Shown in pieces: positions 1 to 8,226 of a stretch of DNA of 27,144 bases; position 1 is the stretch's first letter; each line of letters starts with the position of its first letter. Under the pieces are notes generated by a model, which worked only from the letters and a program-made list of their open reading frames with translations, was not told the origin of the DNA and made no database searches. This DNA comes from Sutterella sp. (GTDB lineage: Bacteria > Pseudomonadota > Gammaproteobacteria > Burkholderiales > Burkholderiaceae_F). The stretch lies in assembly GCA_020025915.1 (NCBI GenBank), contig JAHHRH010000019.1, forward strand, positions 1-27,144, in the 5' to 3' direction. The position numbers and the translations under genes are program-made.

Positions 1-56
1 GCGGTCAGTGGACTTTCACCACATAAACACACGTGCGCCGCTGGGCGCACCAAAAG

Positions 57-94
57 AAAACCGCCGTCAGCGTCTAAGCGCGTACAGCGGTTTT
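57..94 (-). terminator. Rho-independent terminator of the ccm operon
   Basis: The inverted repeat AAAACCGC (57-64) / GCGGTTTT (87-94) lies just past the ccmI stop. Read on the minus strand, the stem ends in a T-rich run, as an intrinsic terminator should. It closes the operon transcribed from ccmA leftwards. A second short GC-rich hairpin (33-39 / 44-50, loop GCTG) follows without a clear T run. Confidence 0.7.
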
Positions 95-116
95 CATCAA
101 ACGGCGTTAACTCAAG

Positions 117-1415
117 TTATCGCTGGCGATTGACCACAAGATCGAGCCCTTCAGCACCGACCTTGACAGGCTTATCAAGTTCGCCTTCAAGGTCACCATC
201 CTGGGGCATGAAATTGCCAGAGTGGGAAATACGGGCACCCACAATAACTTCTTCCATATCAGCCAAGGTGGTCGCCCCCATAGCCATCGTCATCTGAGAC
301 GTGAGTTCGAATCGAAGCGGCAATTCCTTAGCAGTCACGCGAAGGAAGGCCACTGGCATCTTCGAGCCTGACGTCGGACGTGCGTAGATAAAGACAGTGT
401 CTTCAGGCTTCACCTTGTCAGCTACAGCCTTATCAATACTCACAGTCCCCGAAACAGAGACGACAGGAGCAGCTTGAACAGTCGGGACAGCTTCGCCACC
501 CTTAAAGTCTTCGGCACCTTGCTTGGCTTCACCCATTTCGCCTGCGGCACGACGCGCCTGTTCAATATTCTTGCGAATCTGATTGGCATCATCAAAGTCA
601 GGCGGCAAGACGACGAGGAGCTTTTCCCAGTAATCAGCAGCATCGTTGAAACGCTGATTGTCCCAGGAGTCGATCGCGAGAAGCGCAAGCGCCTTCCACT
701 GACCTGGGTCAATTTCAAGGGCACGAAGGAGCATGTTACGGGCTTCCGTCGTGATGACCTTGTTGTTGACCGCAGCCGTCATGTCAGCCATATCGGCGAT
801 CACGTCAGCATTGTTTGGCACAATACGATCGACTTCACGGAAAGCATCCAATGCTTCAGCATAGCGTCCAACCTGAGAAAGGACGTTCGCCAGCATATAC
901 CATGACTGAGCATCATCAGGATTGTCTTTGACGCGCTGACGCAAACGTTCGATCGAAGCCATCATATCGGACGGGCTATGACCTTCGATGCTCGGTGCGC
1001 TGTCATTCTGACGGGCTTCCATACGTTCAAGAAAAGCAGGATCCATCGCGTTATAGCGACCCAAAGCAAGGTAGCCAAAGACCGCAGAGGTCGGAATGAC
1101 AATCGCAAAAACAACCGCCAAAATCTTCGATAGCTTACCCTGATCAGCCGATTCGCTTTCGGTATCCTTCGCGGTTTCTTCGAGCACGCGACGTTCGAGT
1201 TCAGAACGCGCTTCTTCGTACTCATCGCTATCGATGCGCCCCGCCTGAAGATCCTTTTCAAGATCATCAGCCTGCTGACGCAAAATACCGAGAATCGTTT
1301 CATGACGAGCAGCCGTATCGTCCTTATTACCTTCACCCAACCAAAGCGGTACCGCGACGGCGGCGACGGCAATCAGACAGAAACCGAAGCAGAGAATTAC
1401 AAAAAATGTCAGCAT
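117..1415 (-). CDS. ccmI: CcmI, cytochrome c haem lyase subunit (apocytochrome chaperone)
   Basis: A 432-residue protein, the last gene of the ccm operon. CcmI binds the C-terminus of apocytochromes c and presents them to the CcmF/CcmH haem-ligation complex at the periplasmic face of the inner membrane. The sequence shows a first membrane segment at about residues 2-26, a cytoplasmic charged loop, a second segment at about 96-118, TPR-like helical repeats at about 153-290 (including SWYMLANVLSQVGRYAEALD) and a beta-rich C-terminal domain from about 318. This full-length architecture is that of organisms where CcmH and CcmI are separate, unlike the fused E. coli CcmH. It starts 3 nt after the ccmH stop, with a GGAG Shine-Dalgarno inside the end of ccmH. 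Confidence 0.93.
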   Translation of the reverse strand: MLTFFVILCFGFCLIAVAAVAVPLWLGEGNKDDTAARHETILGILRQQADDLEKDLQAGRIDSDEYEEARSELERRVLEETAKDTESESADQGKLSKILAVVFAIVIPTSAVFGYLALGRYNAMDPAFLERMEARQNDSAPSIEGHSPSDMMASIERLRQRVKDNPDDAQSWYMLANVLSQVGRYAEALDAFREVDRIVPNNADVIADMADMTAAVNNKVITTEARNMLLRALEIDPGQWKALALLAIDSWDNQRFNDAADYWEKLLVVLPPDFDDANQIRKNIEQARRAAGEMGEAKQGAEDFKGGEAVPTVQAAPVVSVSGTVSIDKAVADKVKPEDTVFIYARPTSGSKMPVAFLRVTAKELPLRFELTSQMTMAMGATTLADMEEVIVGARISHSGNFMPQDGDLEGELDKPVKVGAEGLDLVVNRQR

Positions 1416-1418
1416 CGA

Positions 1419-1916
1419 TTACTCCTTCTTGCTGCCAGTAGCGAGCATCGCTTCAGCACGAGCCTTTTCTTCGGCCGTGAGCGGACGCGCGGTTTTAGCA
1501 ACCGTCGTCTTGCGGCGACGTAGGTTCAAGAAGAATGCCAAGAGACCTACAGCAAAGAGCGCAACGGGACCCAACCAAAGGATGATGGTATTGGCCTGGA
1601 AACGGGGCTTATAAAGCACGAAGTCACCATAGCGTTCAACCATGTAGTCCACAATCTGTTCGTTGGTCTTACCAGCTTTGACCTGTTCAATCACCTGATT
1701 GCGAAGGTCAACTGCGAGTTCAGCATTCGAGTCTGCAATTGACTGGTTCTGACACACCAAGCAACGGAGCTGCTCAGAAACTTCAACCACGCGCTGGTGA
1801 GCCACAGGGTCAAAAGCCGTTGGCGTCGCTTCACGCGGCGCGCTAGCCTGAACCGAACCCATCATCATGAGCGTAGCGGCGGCCGTCACACCCATCCACT
1901 TGAGGTACTTCAGCAT
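1419..1916 (-). CDS. ccmH: CcmH, thiol-disulfide oxidoreductase for apocytochrome c
   Basis: A 165-residue protein. CcmH reduces the CXXCH cysteines of apocytochromes in the periplasm and is part of the haem lyase with CcmF and CcmI. Visible features are a signal peptide (residues 1-26, ending VQASA), the family redox motif LRCLVCQNQ with C52 and C55, and a C-terminal membrane segment at about 108-130 followed by a basic tail. It corresponds only to the N-terminal half of E. coli CcmH; the TPR half is the separate ccmI. Its ATG overlaps the ccmG stop by one base (TAATG), so the two are probably translationally coupled. Confidence 0.95.
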   Translation of the reverse strand: MLKYLKWMGVTAAATLMMMGSVQASAPREATPTAFDPVAHQRVVEVSEQLRCLVCQNQSIADSNAELAVDLRNQVIEQVKAGKTNEQIVDYMVERYGDFVLYKPRFQANTIILWLGPVALFAVGLLAFFLNLRRRKTTVAKTARPLTAEEKARAEAMLATGSKKE

Positions 1917-2449
1917 TATTCAGCCTCCAATTGGTCGAGCAAAGGCTTGATCTGTTCTTTCCAAAGGTACGGTTCGAGCGGATAGCTCACCTTGGCGCGA
2001 ATCACACCCTTTTTGTCTATCACGAAGGTTTCAGGCACACCCGTGACACCGAGGTCGATACCGACTTTGTTCTTCAATTCGAAAACCACGCTATCGTACG
2101 GGTTACCAGCCTGACGAAGCATATTGAGGGCAGCACCCGGATTGTCCTTGTAAACAAAGCCAATGATCGGGGTCTTGAGACCTTCACGCTTTAGCTGAAC
2201 CATGTAGGGATGTTCCTGTTTACAAGGCACGCACCACGTTGCCCAAACATTCAACATCCAAACCTTGCCCTTCATGTCTTCGGTGCTCAGCTCTTTGGAG
2301 CTATCAAAAAGCGTCGGCAACGCCCACTGCGGCATGGGCTTATTAATCAACACGGACGGCAACGTACGCGGATCCATATAAAGCCCTTTGAAGAGGAAGC
2401 CGGCCAAGGCGATAAAAATCGCAAACGGAATTAAAAATTTAGCTTTCAT
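1916..2449 (-). CDS. ccmG: CcmG/DsbE, membrane-anchored periplasmic thioredoxin
   Basis: A 177-residue thioredoxin-fold protein that keeps the haem-attachment pathway reduced, passing electrons from the CcdA/DsbD system to CcmH or apocytochrome. An uncleaved N-terminal anchor covers residues 4-22. The active site WATWCVPCKQEHP has C73 and C76, and the cis-proline region GVTGVPETFVID is intact near residue 138. The length is normal for the family. It lies between ccmF (3-nt gap) and ccmH (1-nt overlap). Confidence 0.95.
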   Translation of the reverse strand: MKAKFLIPFAIFIALAGFLFKGLYMDPRTLPSVLINKPMPQWALPTLFDSSKELSTEDMKGKVWMLNVWATWCVPCKQEHPYMVQLKREGLKTPIIGFVYKDNPGAALNMLRQAGNPYDSVVFELKNKVGIDLGVTGVPETFVIDKKGVIRAKVSYPLEPYLWKEQIKPLLDQLEAE

Positions 2450-2452
2450 TTC

Positions 2453-4423
2453 TTATTCTCCGATCTTGCCTTCTTCGCCCTTCTTCGCCTTGCGACGACG
2501 ATAACGACGGTCAGAAGCAGCCCACAAGCCACCGATAGACATGATGATGGTACCCCACCAAATCCAAGTGACATAAGGCTTCGAGTAAGCGCGTACCACC
2601 CAACCACCATCAGCCGTCGGGGTACCCAAACTCACATAGACGTCACCCGTCAAGGAGTGTCGAATAGCAGCTTCGGTCATCGGCATGGAGTTAGAGCTAC
2701 TAAAGTACTTACGCTTTTCGGGATAGAGATGCTGCAGTTCTTTGCCACCATAACTCAACGTGAAGTCGCCACGGTCAGCTGTATAGTTGGGACCAGGCAC
2801 CGTTTCAACGCCATTAAACGTGAAGGTGTAGCCGGCCACCGTCACCGTTTCGCCCGGATACATACGGACGTCACGTTCAGCCTGATAACCCTTCACAAGG
2901 GCGACACCAACAATGAAGACGGCGACACCGATGTGAGCGAGCTGCATACCCCACAAGGCGCGTGGCAATCTGAAGAGACGGGCAACGATATTGCCCTTGA
3001 GGTTGTGAATCTGCTGACGGAAAGTTTCGATGACAGCAAAGAAGACAAAAGTCGCAGACGTTACACCCAAGAAGACCCAGTGTCCAAATTCGCCCATGAG
3101 GATGGGAATGCCCGCACCACACACAATGGCGGCAATAAAGCACCAAGCGATACGCTTCATGAGGTCAACAAGATCCGTATCTTTCCAACGAGCGAGGGGA
3201 CCAACACCCATCAAGAAGACGCACGGGAGCATCAAAGGACCAAAAACCGCATCAAAGTAGGGGGGGCCCACAGAAATCTTGCCCGCGTTCAACGCGTCAA
3301 GGAAGAGCGGATAGAGCGTGCCCAGAAGCACAGCACCCATCGCCACAACGAGTAACACATTGTTGACGAGTAACATCGATTCGCGGGAGATGAGCGAAAA
3401 GTTGCCACCCAAACCCACAGTCGGCGCACGCCAAGCAAAGAGCAAGAACGAAGCACCGATCACGATGATCAAGAAAGCCAAAATAAAGAGACCACGTTCA
3501 GGGTCGGTCGCGAAGGCATGCACAGACGTCAAGACGCCGGAACGCACCAAGAACGTACCCAAGAGCGAAAGCGAGAACGTGAGGATGGCAAGCAACACCG
3601 TCCAAACACGGAAGCAACCACGCTTTTCAGTGACCGCCAACGAGTGGATCAAAGCGGTCCCCGTCAACCACGGCATGAAAGATGAGTTTTCAACCGGATC
3701 CCAGAACCACCAGCCGCCCCAACCGAGTTCGTAGTAAGACCAGTAGGAGCCAAGAGAAATACCCAAGGTCAAGAGCACCCAAGCAGCTGTCGTCCACGGA
3801 CGCATCCAACGAGCCCAAGCCGCGTCAAGACGGCCAGAGATCAAAGCGGCGATCGCAAAAGCAAAAGGCACCGCAAAGCCCACATAACCTAAATAAAGGA
3901 GTGGCGGATGGAAGACCATGCCAGGGTCCTGTAAGAGCGGATTCAAGTCACCGCCTTCAAGGGGCGCTGGGAAAAGACGCACAAACGGGTTCGACGTTAA
4001 GAGCATGAAAAGGAGAAAGCCCATGCCGACGAGGCCCAAAACGCCCGTCACACGTGCCACCATTTCAGTCGGGAGTCGACGAGCGCAACAAACCACAGCA
4101 GCGCCCCACCAAGACAAGGTCACCGCCCAGAAGAGGATCGAACCTTCATGGCTACCCCAAGTTGCTGCAATCTTGTAGAACCAAGGCAACAACGTGTTTG
4201 AGTTGTTCGCCACATTTAGAACCGTAAAGTCCGAAATGTAGAACGAATAGGCAAGGCTACCGATGGCAACCGTGCCAAAAAAAGCGTTAGCCATCGCAGC
4301 AGGACGAGCTACAGCCATCAATGCGCGATTACCTTTCGCAGCACCGACAAGCGGGAGCACGCCTTGTACGATGCTTAACGCAAGGCACAGGATAAGTGCA
4401 AAGTGACCAATTTCAGGAATCAC
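2453..4423 (-). CDS. ccmF: CcmF, haem lyase core membrane protein
   Basis: A 656-residue polytopic membrane protein that receives haem from holo-CcmE and catalyses its covalent attachment to apocytochrome c with CcmH and CcmI. The tryptophan-rich haem-handling WWD motif WGGWWFWDPVENSS is at about residues 235-248, with many hydrophobic helices before and after and a periplasmic domain near the C-terminus. I take a GTG start at 4423 giving VIPEIGHFALIL, the normal CcmF N-terminus, with CTGGAG at 4431-4436 as Shine-Dalgarno. The frame stays open upstream to 4483, but those 20 basic residues are not family-like. It is separated from ccmE by 122 nt, the longest gap in the operon. Confidence 0.95.
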   Translation of the reverse strand: MIPEIGHFALILCLALSIVQGVLPLVGAAKGNRALMAVARPAAMANAFFGTVAIGSLAYSFYISDFTVLNVANNSNTLLPWFYKIAATWGSHEGSILFWAVTLSWWGAAVVCCARRLPTEMVARVTGVLGLVGMGFLLFMLLTSNPFVRLFPAPLEGGDLNPLLQDPGMVFHPPLLYLGYVGFAVPFAFAIAALISGRLDAAWARWMRPWTTAAWVLLTLGISLGSYWSYYELGWGGWWFWDPVENSSFMPWLTGTALIHSLAVTEKRGCFRVWTVLLAILTFSLSLLGTFLVRSGVLTSVHAFATDPERGLFILAFLIIVIGASFLLFAWRAPTVGLGGNFSLISRESMLLVNNVLLVVAMGAVLLGTLYPLFLDALNAGKISVGPPYFDAVFGPLMLPCVFLMGVGPLARWKDTDLVDLMKRIAWCFIAAIVCGAGIPILMGEFGHWVFLGVTSATFVFFAVIETFRQQIHNLKGNIVARLFRLPRALWGMQLAHIGVAVFIVGVALVKGYQAERDVRMYPGETVTVAGYTFTFNGVETVPGPNYTADRGDFTLSYGGKELQHLYPEKRKYFSSSNSMPMTEAAIRHSLTGDVYVSLGTPTADGGWVVRAYSKPYVTWIWWGTIIMSIGGLWAASDRRYRRRKAKKGEEGKIGE

Positions 4424-4430
4424 TTGGTGT

Positions 4431-4436
4431 CTCCAG
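4431..4436 (-). promoter_or_regulatory. Shine-Dalgarno fixing the GTG start of ccmF
   Basis: CTGGAG on the minus strand, 7 nt before the GTG at 4423. It supports the GTG start over the upstream ATG at 4483. Confidence 0.7.
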
Positions 4437-4481
4437 TTAGGGTTGAGTGCGGATCCATTCCGCCTTCTTTTACAAACACAC

Positions 4482-4514
4482 AAAGCGAGATAGCTTTTTT
4501 AGCTACCGCGCTTT
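4482..4514 (-). promoter_or_regulatory. Hairpin in the ccmE-ccmF intergenic gap
   Basis: The arms at 4482-4495 and 4501-4514 pair over 14 positions with two mismatches and a short A/T loop. In the mRNA the stem is followed by GTGTGTTTG, too weak a U run for a strong terminator. It may attenuate transcription or act as an mRNA processing or stability element separating ccmABCDE from ccmFGHI. Confidence 0.5.
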
Positions 4515-4545
4515 AAGTGTTAGATATCACGTTCGTTCTACGGAA

Positions 4546-5022
4546 TCACGAACGGTTGGCGTTAGCAGCGGCTTCCGCCCTCTTTTGAGCAACGCCTGCA
4601 TTATGTGCGTCTTCAAGGGCCTTAGCCGCTTCAGGCGGCATGTAGTTTTCGTCGTGCTTGGCTAACACTTCAGAAGCACAGAAAACGCCCTTTTCATCCA
4701 ACTTACCCTGCGCAACGACGCCCTGACCTTCGGCAAAGAGGTCAGGCAAAATGCCCGTGTACTGAACCGGCACGATCTTGGCGGTATCCGTAATACCAAA
4801 GGTCACCGTCACGCCATCTTCTAAGCGCTTGACGCTACCCGGTTCAACGACACCACCCAAACGGAAGGTGCGCCCCATCGGTGCTTCCTGAGCTGCGACC
4901 TGCGTAGGCGAGAAAAAGAACACGAGGTTGTCATTAAAGGCCTGAAGGGCAAGTGTCACACCAGCACCGACAGCGACAACGGCCGCGCCGATCAAAGCCA
5001 GTTTCTTGGTCTTCGCATCCAT
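4546..5022 (-). CDS. ccmE: CcmE, periplasmic haem chaperone
   Basis: A 158-residue membrane-anchored haem chaperone. It covalently binds haem delivered by CcmC and carries it to CcmF. An N-terminal anchor spans residues 8-27, followed by the beta-barrel domain. The haem-binding motif LAKHDENYMPPE contains H123 (the covalent haem site) and Y127 (axial ligand). This is the proteobacterial His type rather than the Cys variant. It starts 2 nt after the ccmD stop. A small inverted repeat (4530-4536 / 4548-4554) overlaps its stop codon. Confidence 0.95.
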   Translation of the reverse strand: MDAKTKKLALIGAAVVAVGAGVTLALQAFNDNLVFFFSPTQVAAQEAPMGRTFRLGGVVEPGSVKRLEDGVTVTFGITDTAKIVPVQYTGILPDLFAEGQGVVAQGKLDEKGVFCASEVLAKHDENYMPPEAAKALEDAHNAGVAQKRAEAAANANRS

Positions 5023-5024
5023 GT

Positions 5025-5210
5025 TTACATCTCCAGTGTTGATTTGGCAGCTCGAGCTTCACGAGCCAAACGAGCGTAGATTTTGGCGCGACGAGCGCGC
5101 AAGGAAAAGATTTCATAAACCACGCCGACCAAGAGCGCACCGTAAGCGCACCATACGTAGTAGCCGTGGCCATTCATAAAGATGAAGTCGGAAAGACTAT
5201 TCCAGTTCAT
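5025..5210 (-). CDS. ccmD: CcmD, small haem-exporter membrane protein
   Basis: A 61-residue single-span protein that associates with CcmABC and helps release holo-CcmE. It has an N-terminal FMNGHGYYVWCAYG segment typical of CcmD, one hydrophobic helix (about residues 16-36) and a basic cytoplasmic tail (LRARRAKIYARLAREAR). The start is the ATG at 5210, overlapping the ccmC stop as ATGA and preceded by GGAGGG. An in-frame upstream ATG at 5243 lies inside ccmC without family support and is rejected. Confidence 0.9.
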   Translation of the reverse strand: MNWNSLSDFIFMNGHGYYVWCAYGALLVGVVYEIFSLRARRAKIYARLAREARAAKSTLEM

Positions 5211-5932
5211 AGTTTGCCCTCCAATGCCGTCTTCTGCGTCCACGCTTCGCGACGTTCCCGTTCAAGGATGATGGATCGGGAGCGAGCGAGTACAACACCC
5301 GCACCGTAGAACATGCCTGCAACCACCATGATCAAGAGCGTGTACAGCATGATCGGCGCAATGGAAGAACCGCGAGATGTAATCGATGCCCCCTGATGGA
5401 GAGTATTCCACCACTGCACAGAGAAATAAATGATCGGCACATTAATGACGCCTACAATGCTGATCACGCTCGCAGCGCGGTCAGCACGACGCTTATCATC
5501 AATCGCAGAATGTAAAGCGATAAAGCCGAGGTACAAGAAGAAGAGAACCAGCTCAGACGTCAAACGAGCGTCCCAAACCCAATACGTGCCCCACGTAGGA
5601 CGCCCCCAGAAGGCCCCTGTGAAAAGCGCGATAAAAGCCATCAAAGCCCCCGTCGGTGCCATGGCTTGAGCCAGCGTAAAGCAGATCTTATTGTTTTTCC
5701 AAAGACCGATCGCACTAAAGACAGCCATCAGTACATAAAGGAGCATAGAAAGCCATGCAGCCGATACATGAATAAACATGATACGGTAAGAATTACCTTG
5801 CTTGGCATCTATCGGACAAACAAAAAAGCCCATGTAAAACCCGATGACGAAAAGGATCAGTGCAATACCCAACAACCAGGGCACGACTTTACCTGCCATG
5901 CGGTAGAAGCTTTGCGGATCGGATAAGCTCAT
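5207..5932 (-). CDS. ccmC: CcmC, haem exporter/CcmE haem-loading protein
   Basis: A 241-residue, six-helix membrane protein that binds haem and attaches it to CcmE, working with CcmAB and CcmD. The WWD-type motif WGTYWVWDARLTSE is at about residues 114-127. Conserved histidines flank it: one in MFIHVSAAW near residue 55 and one in WWNTLHQG. I chose the ATG at 5932 (MSLSDPQSFYRMAG), with GGAGAC upstream. The frame remains open into ccmB up to 6031, but that extension overlaps ccmB and is unlike the family. It lies 43 nt after ccmB. Confidence 0.95.
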   Translation of the reverse strand: MSLSDPQSFYRMAGKVVPWLLGIALILFVIGFYMGFFVCPIDAKQGNSYRIMFIHVSAAWLSMLLYVLMAVFSAIGLWKNNKICFTLAQAMAPTGALMAFIALFTGAFWGRPTWGTYWVWDARLTSELVLFFLYLGFIALHSAIDDKRRADRAASVISIVGVINVPIIYFSVQWWNTLHQGASITSRGSSIAPIMLYTLLIMVVAGMFYGAGVVLARSRSIILERERREAWTQKTALEGKL

Positions 5933-5975
5933 GTGATTCTGTCTCCGAAGGAAAATCAAAAGCGATAACAAAAAA

Positions 5976-6644
5976 TTAGCTTTCTGCGATGCGTAATGCC
6001 GCCGACACTGCCATCGGAGCCAAAGCAACACTCAAGAGTGTGAGACCGCCTACGATCATGAAATGAGGCGTAGGACTCAAAGCCACAGACACGGCCTGAC
6101 TAGCACCCGCACCAAAGATCAACACAGGAATATAAAGCGGCAACACCAGTAAGCTTGTCAACACGCCGCCAGCACGCAACCCTAACGTCAACGCGGCCCC
6201 CACGGCGCCTACTAAAGAGAGCACGGGCGTCCCTAAAAAGAGGCTAGCGACCATCACCATGGTCACATCTAAAGACAAGTCAAAAAGGATCCCAAAGACC
6301 GCTGCAAAAATAGTCATCGGTACTCCTGTCACCAACCAGTGCGCAAAGACCTTGGCCATCACCACCACAGGCAACGGTTCGGCGGTCACTAACATCTGTT
6401 CAAGCGTCCCATCAGCGTGATCTGCTTCAAACATACGCGGCAAAGAAAGTAAGGCAGCCAAAAGCGCAGCAACCCACACAACGCCCGGGGCAATGGCACG
6501 AAGAATATTGGTTTCAGCCCCGACGCCCAACGGCACCAAGGTCACTACAACCGCAAAGAAGAAGATTACCTGAGCCAAGTCAGACTTACGGCGAAACGCC
6601 AACATCAGGTCGCGGCGAAGAATAATCATAAAAAGCTTAAACAT
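5976..6644 (-). CDS. ccmB: CcmB, ABC exporter membrane subunit
   Basis: A 222-residue permease partner of CcmA. Together they release holo-CcmE from CcmC using ATP. Six hydrophobic segments are visible. The cytoplasmic motif FEADHADGTLEQ at about residues 72-83 is the conserved CcmB loop that contacts the ATPase. The start at 6644 has an excellent AAGGAGGA Shine-Dalgarno located in the 12-nt gap after ccmA. Confidence 0.94.
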   Translation of the reverse strand: MFKLFMIILRRDLMLAFRRKSDLAQVIFFFAVVVTLVPLGVGAETNILRAIAPGVVWVAALLAALLSLPRMFEADHADGTLEQMLVTAEPLPVVVMAKVFAHWLVTGVPMTIFAAVFGILFDLSLDVTMVMVASLFLGTPVLSLVGAVGAALTLGLRAGGVLTSLLVLPLYIPVLIFGAGASQAVSVALSPTPHFMIVGGLTLLSVALAPMAVSAALRIAES

Positions 6645-6656
6645 GGGCCGTCCTCC

Positions 6657-7364
6657 TTAGTGCGCTGCCGCGCTTTCTTGAGCGCTTTCGTCATCAAGGG
6701 CGCGTTCAACGGCCGTACGACGGCGCGGTGCCCACTGTTCGGGTTCGATCACCAAGTGCTTCACCCCTTCAACCGGAACTTCTTGATGGGTGACGAGCAT
6801 GACAATGCCACCCGCTTGCACATGTTCAGCGATCAACTTAGCTAAGCGTGCGACACCACGCACGTCCAAAGCCGTAAAGGGTTCGTCAAGCACCCAAAGC
6901 TTGACCGAACGTGAGAGCCAAAGGCGAGCAAGCGCCACACGGCGACGCTGCCCCTGGGAGAGTTGACCCGCTGGCACCTCAACAAAGTCCGTTAAGCCTA
7001 CGGCATCCAAAGCATCCAAAGCGGCGTTTTCGGTCACAGGGACAGCAGCCACATTGGCATTAATCATCACATTTTCTAAAACCGAAAGATCGTCCTTGAC
7101 GCCGTTACGGTGTCCGATGTAGCAAAGCTCGCGCCAGAAATCTTGCGCGGCCTTTTGTACCGCGACGCCACGCCAACGCACTTCCCCTTCGACTGGACGC
7201 ATCAACCCCGTCATCAAACGTAGGAGCGTCGTCTTACCCGCACCGTTGGAGCCCGCGATACGAACGAGCGTACCGGGTTCTACCTGAAAAGAAAGGTGCT
7301 GAAAAAGAGTTCTCTCCCCGCGTTCGCAGGTTAGGTCACAGACTTCGAGCATGGCTTCAGACAT
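6657..7364 (-). CDS. ccmA: CcmA, ABC exporter ATP-binding subunit
   Basis: A 235-residue ABC ATPase, first gene of the operon. The Walker A motif is GSNGAGKTT (about residues 39-47), the signature is LSQGQRRRVALARL, the Walker B with catalytic Glu is VLDEPFTALD, and the switch His is in VTHQE. It energises release of haem-loaded CcmE through CcmBCD. The start is either the ATG at 7364 or the one at 7352 (MLEVCDL); AGGAACG upstream mildly favours 7364. The C-terminal 30 residues are a charged tail rich in Arg, Glu and Ala beyond the usual domain. Confidence 0.93.
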   Translation of the reverse strand: MSEAMLEVCDLTCERGERTLFQHLSFQVEPGTLVRIAGSNGAGKTTLLRLMTGLMRPVEGEVRWRGVAVQKAAQDFWRELCYIGHRNGVKDDLSVLENVMINANVAAVPVTENAALDALDAVGLTDFVEVPAGQLSQGQRRRVALARLWLSRSVKLWVLDEPFTALDVRGVARLAKLIAEHVQAGGIVMLVTHQEVPVEGVKHLVIEPEQWAPRRRTAVERALDDESAQESAAAH

Positions 7365-7763
7365 GAGAAAAAGACGTTCCTGGTGACGTTGTTTGCTGAT
7401 CCGAAAAAGGGCGGATCGATCCTATGCTCACGAAGTGTAGGGAGGTCGTATTAAGGATTGCTTACAAAGATTATCACTAGGAGATCGGACTTACCCGAAA
7501 AAGCCGCACGTTAAACTACACCTTCTCCCTTCTAGCAGTATCTATTCGATCTGTTTTTATGACACTTTACGGCGACAAATAAGAGCGCTTTTGTTCCTAA
7601 GATTTTGCCTTTCACAAAAGCCCAAAGATATTCTCTAAGGCCTTCATTGATTGACGCGATAGGATTTGTTAGCCACGCCCATCGCGGCGCAACCGTCAAA
7701 TTCTCGCTACAATGTGCCGACACAGCTGGCGTCCAGTCAGCAGAAACCTCAAAAAGATTTGTT
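7365..7763. other. 399-nt divergent intergenic region between ccmA and the lipoprotein gene
   Basis: It must hold the outward promoters of the ccm operon (minus) and of the lipoprotein gene (plus). On the minus strand a hairpin GATCCG (7398-7403) / CGGATC (7412-7417) sits in the ccmA leader. On the plus strand the best -10 candidate is TACAAT at 7708-7713, without a good -35. A 7-bp inverted repeat GCTTTTG (7587-7593) / CAAAAGC (7615-7621) lies in the middle. No RNA gene or convincing ORF is seen. Confidence 0.4.
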
Positions 7764-8171
7764 ATGAAACGCATTCTGATTCTTAGCACCGCACTCGCCG
7801 CTCTCGCCCTCACAGGTTGCCAAACCATCAAAGACGAACACGAAAAGATTCTTAACCGCGACGAAACCCTCACCAATGTCGTAGGTAACGTATGGCGTAT
7901 TGAGGCGAAGTGGCCAGGCGTCCACCAAGCCAATCGTTTGGTTGAACATTTGGCTGAACGCGCTCGTCAGCATTGCGGTCAAGGCGACAAAGGCATGCTC
8001 CCACTGCGTGGCGCAAGCACGAACGGTACCGAAGACGGAGCCAAGTCTGCAACCGCTTGGCTTGAATTCCGTTGCCAGAACCCACTTGACTACCGGCCAG
8101 AATATAAGGGTATCAAGGGTAGCTTTGAAGTCGAAGAGCTCACAGACCCTGATAGCTACCGAAAGAATTAA
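7764..8171 (+). CDS. Small outer-membrane-type lipoprotein of unknown function
   Basis: A 135-residue predicted lipoprotein. The signal peptide ends in the lipobox LTGC, with C19 as the lipidated residue; +2 is Gln, which in proteobacteria favours the outer membrane. Two further cysteines, C71 and C104, could form a disulfide in the periplasmic domain, which has mixed polar composition and no repeats. I do not recognise the family. The start is the ATG at 7764, which gives a proper signal peptide; the frame is open further upstream to 7605, but those residues are not signal-like. It is monocistronic, with its own terminator immediately downstream. Confidence 0.8.
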   Translation: MKRILILSTALAALALTGCQTIKDEHEKILNRDETLTNVVGNVWRIEAKWPGVHQANRLVEHLAERARQHCGQGDKGMLPLRGASTNGTEDGAKSATAWLEFRCQNPLDYRPEYKGIKGSFEVEELTDPDSYRKN

Positions 8172-8192
8172 TTTAGGCACCACCTAAAAGTA

Positions 8193-8225
8193 AAAGCGCG
8201 GCAGATCGATCTCGCGCTTTTTTTT
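8193..8225 (+). terminator. Rho-independent terminator after the lipoprotein gene
   Basis: AAAGCGCG (8193-8200) pairs with CGCGCTTT (8213-8220), with an inner AGAT/ATCT extension, followed by an eight-T run. A smaller hairpin, TTTAGG (8172-8177) / CCTAAA (8183-8188), precedes it. Confidence 0.9.
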
Positions 8226-8226
8226 C

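Noticed and set aside
33..50. GC-rich hairpin at the left edge as a second ccm terminator
   Set aside because: The stem is good but there is no clear T run on either strand; it is left as a note with the real terminator.
2657..3355. 232-codon plus-strand open frame opposite ccmF
   Set aside because: Shadow of the ccmF membrane helices; low-complexity charged translation without family features.
4424..4483. 20-residue N-terminal extension of CcmF from an ATG at 4483
   Set aside because: The extension is basic and Cys-rich, unlike CcmF, while GTG 4423 has a good Shine-Dalgarno and gives the family N-terminus.
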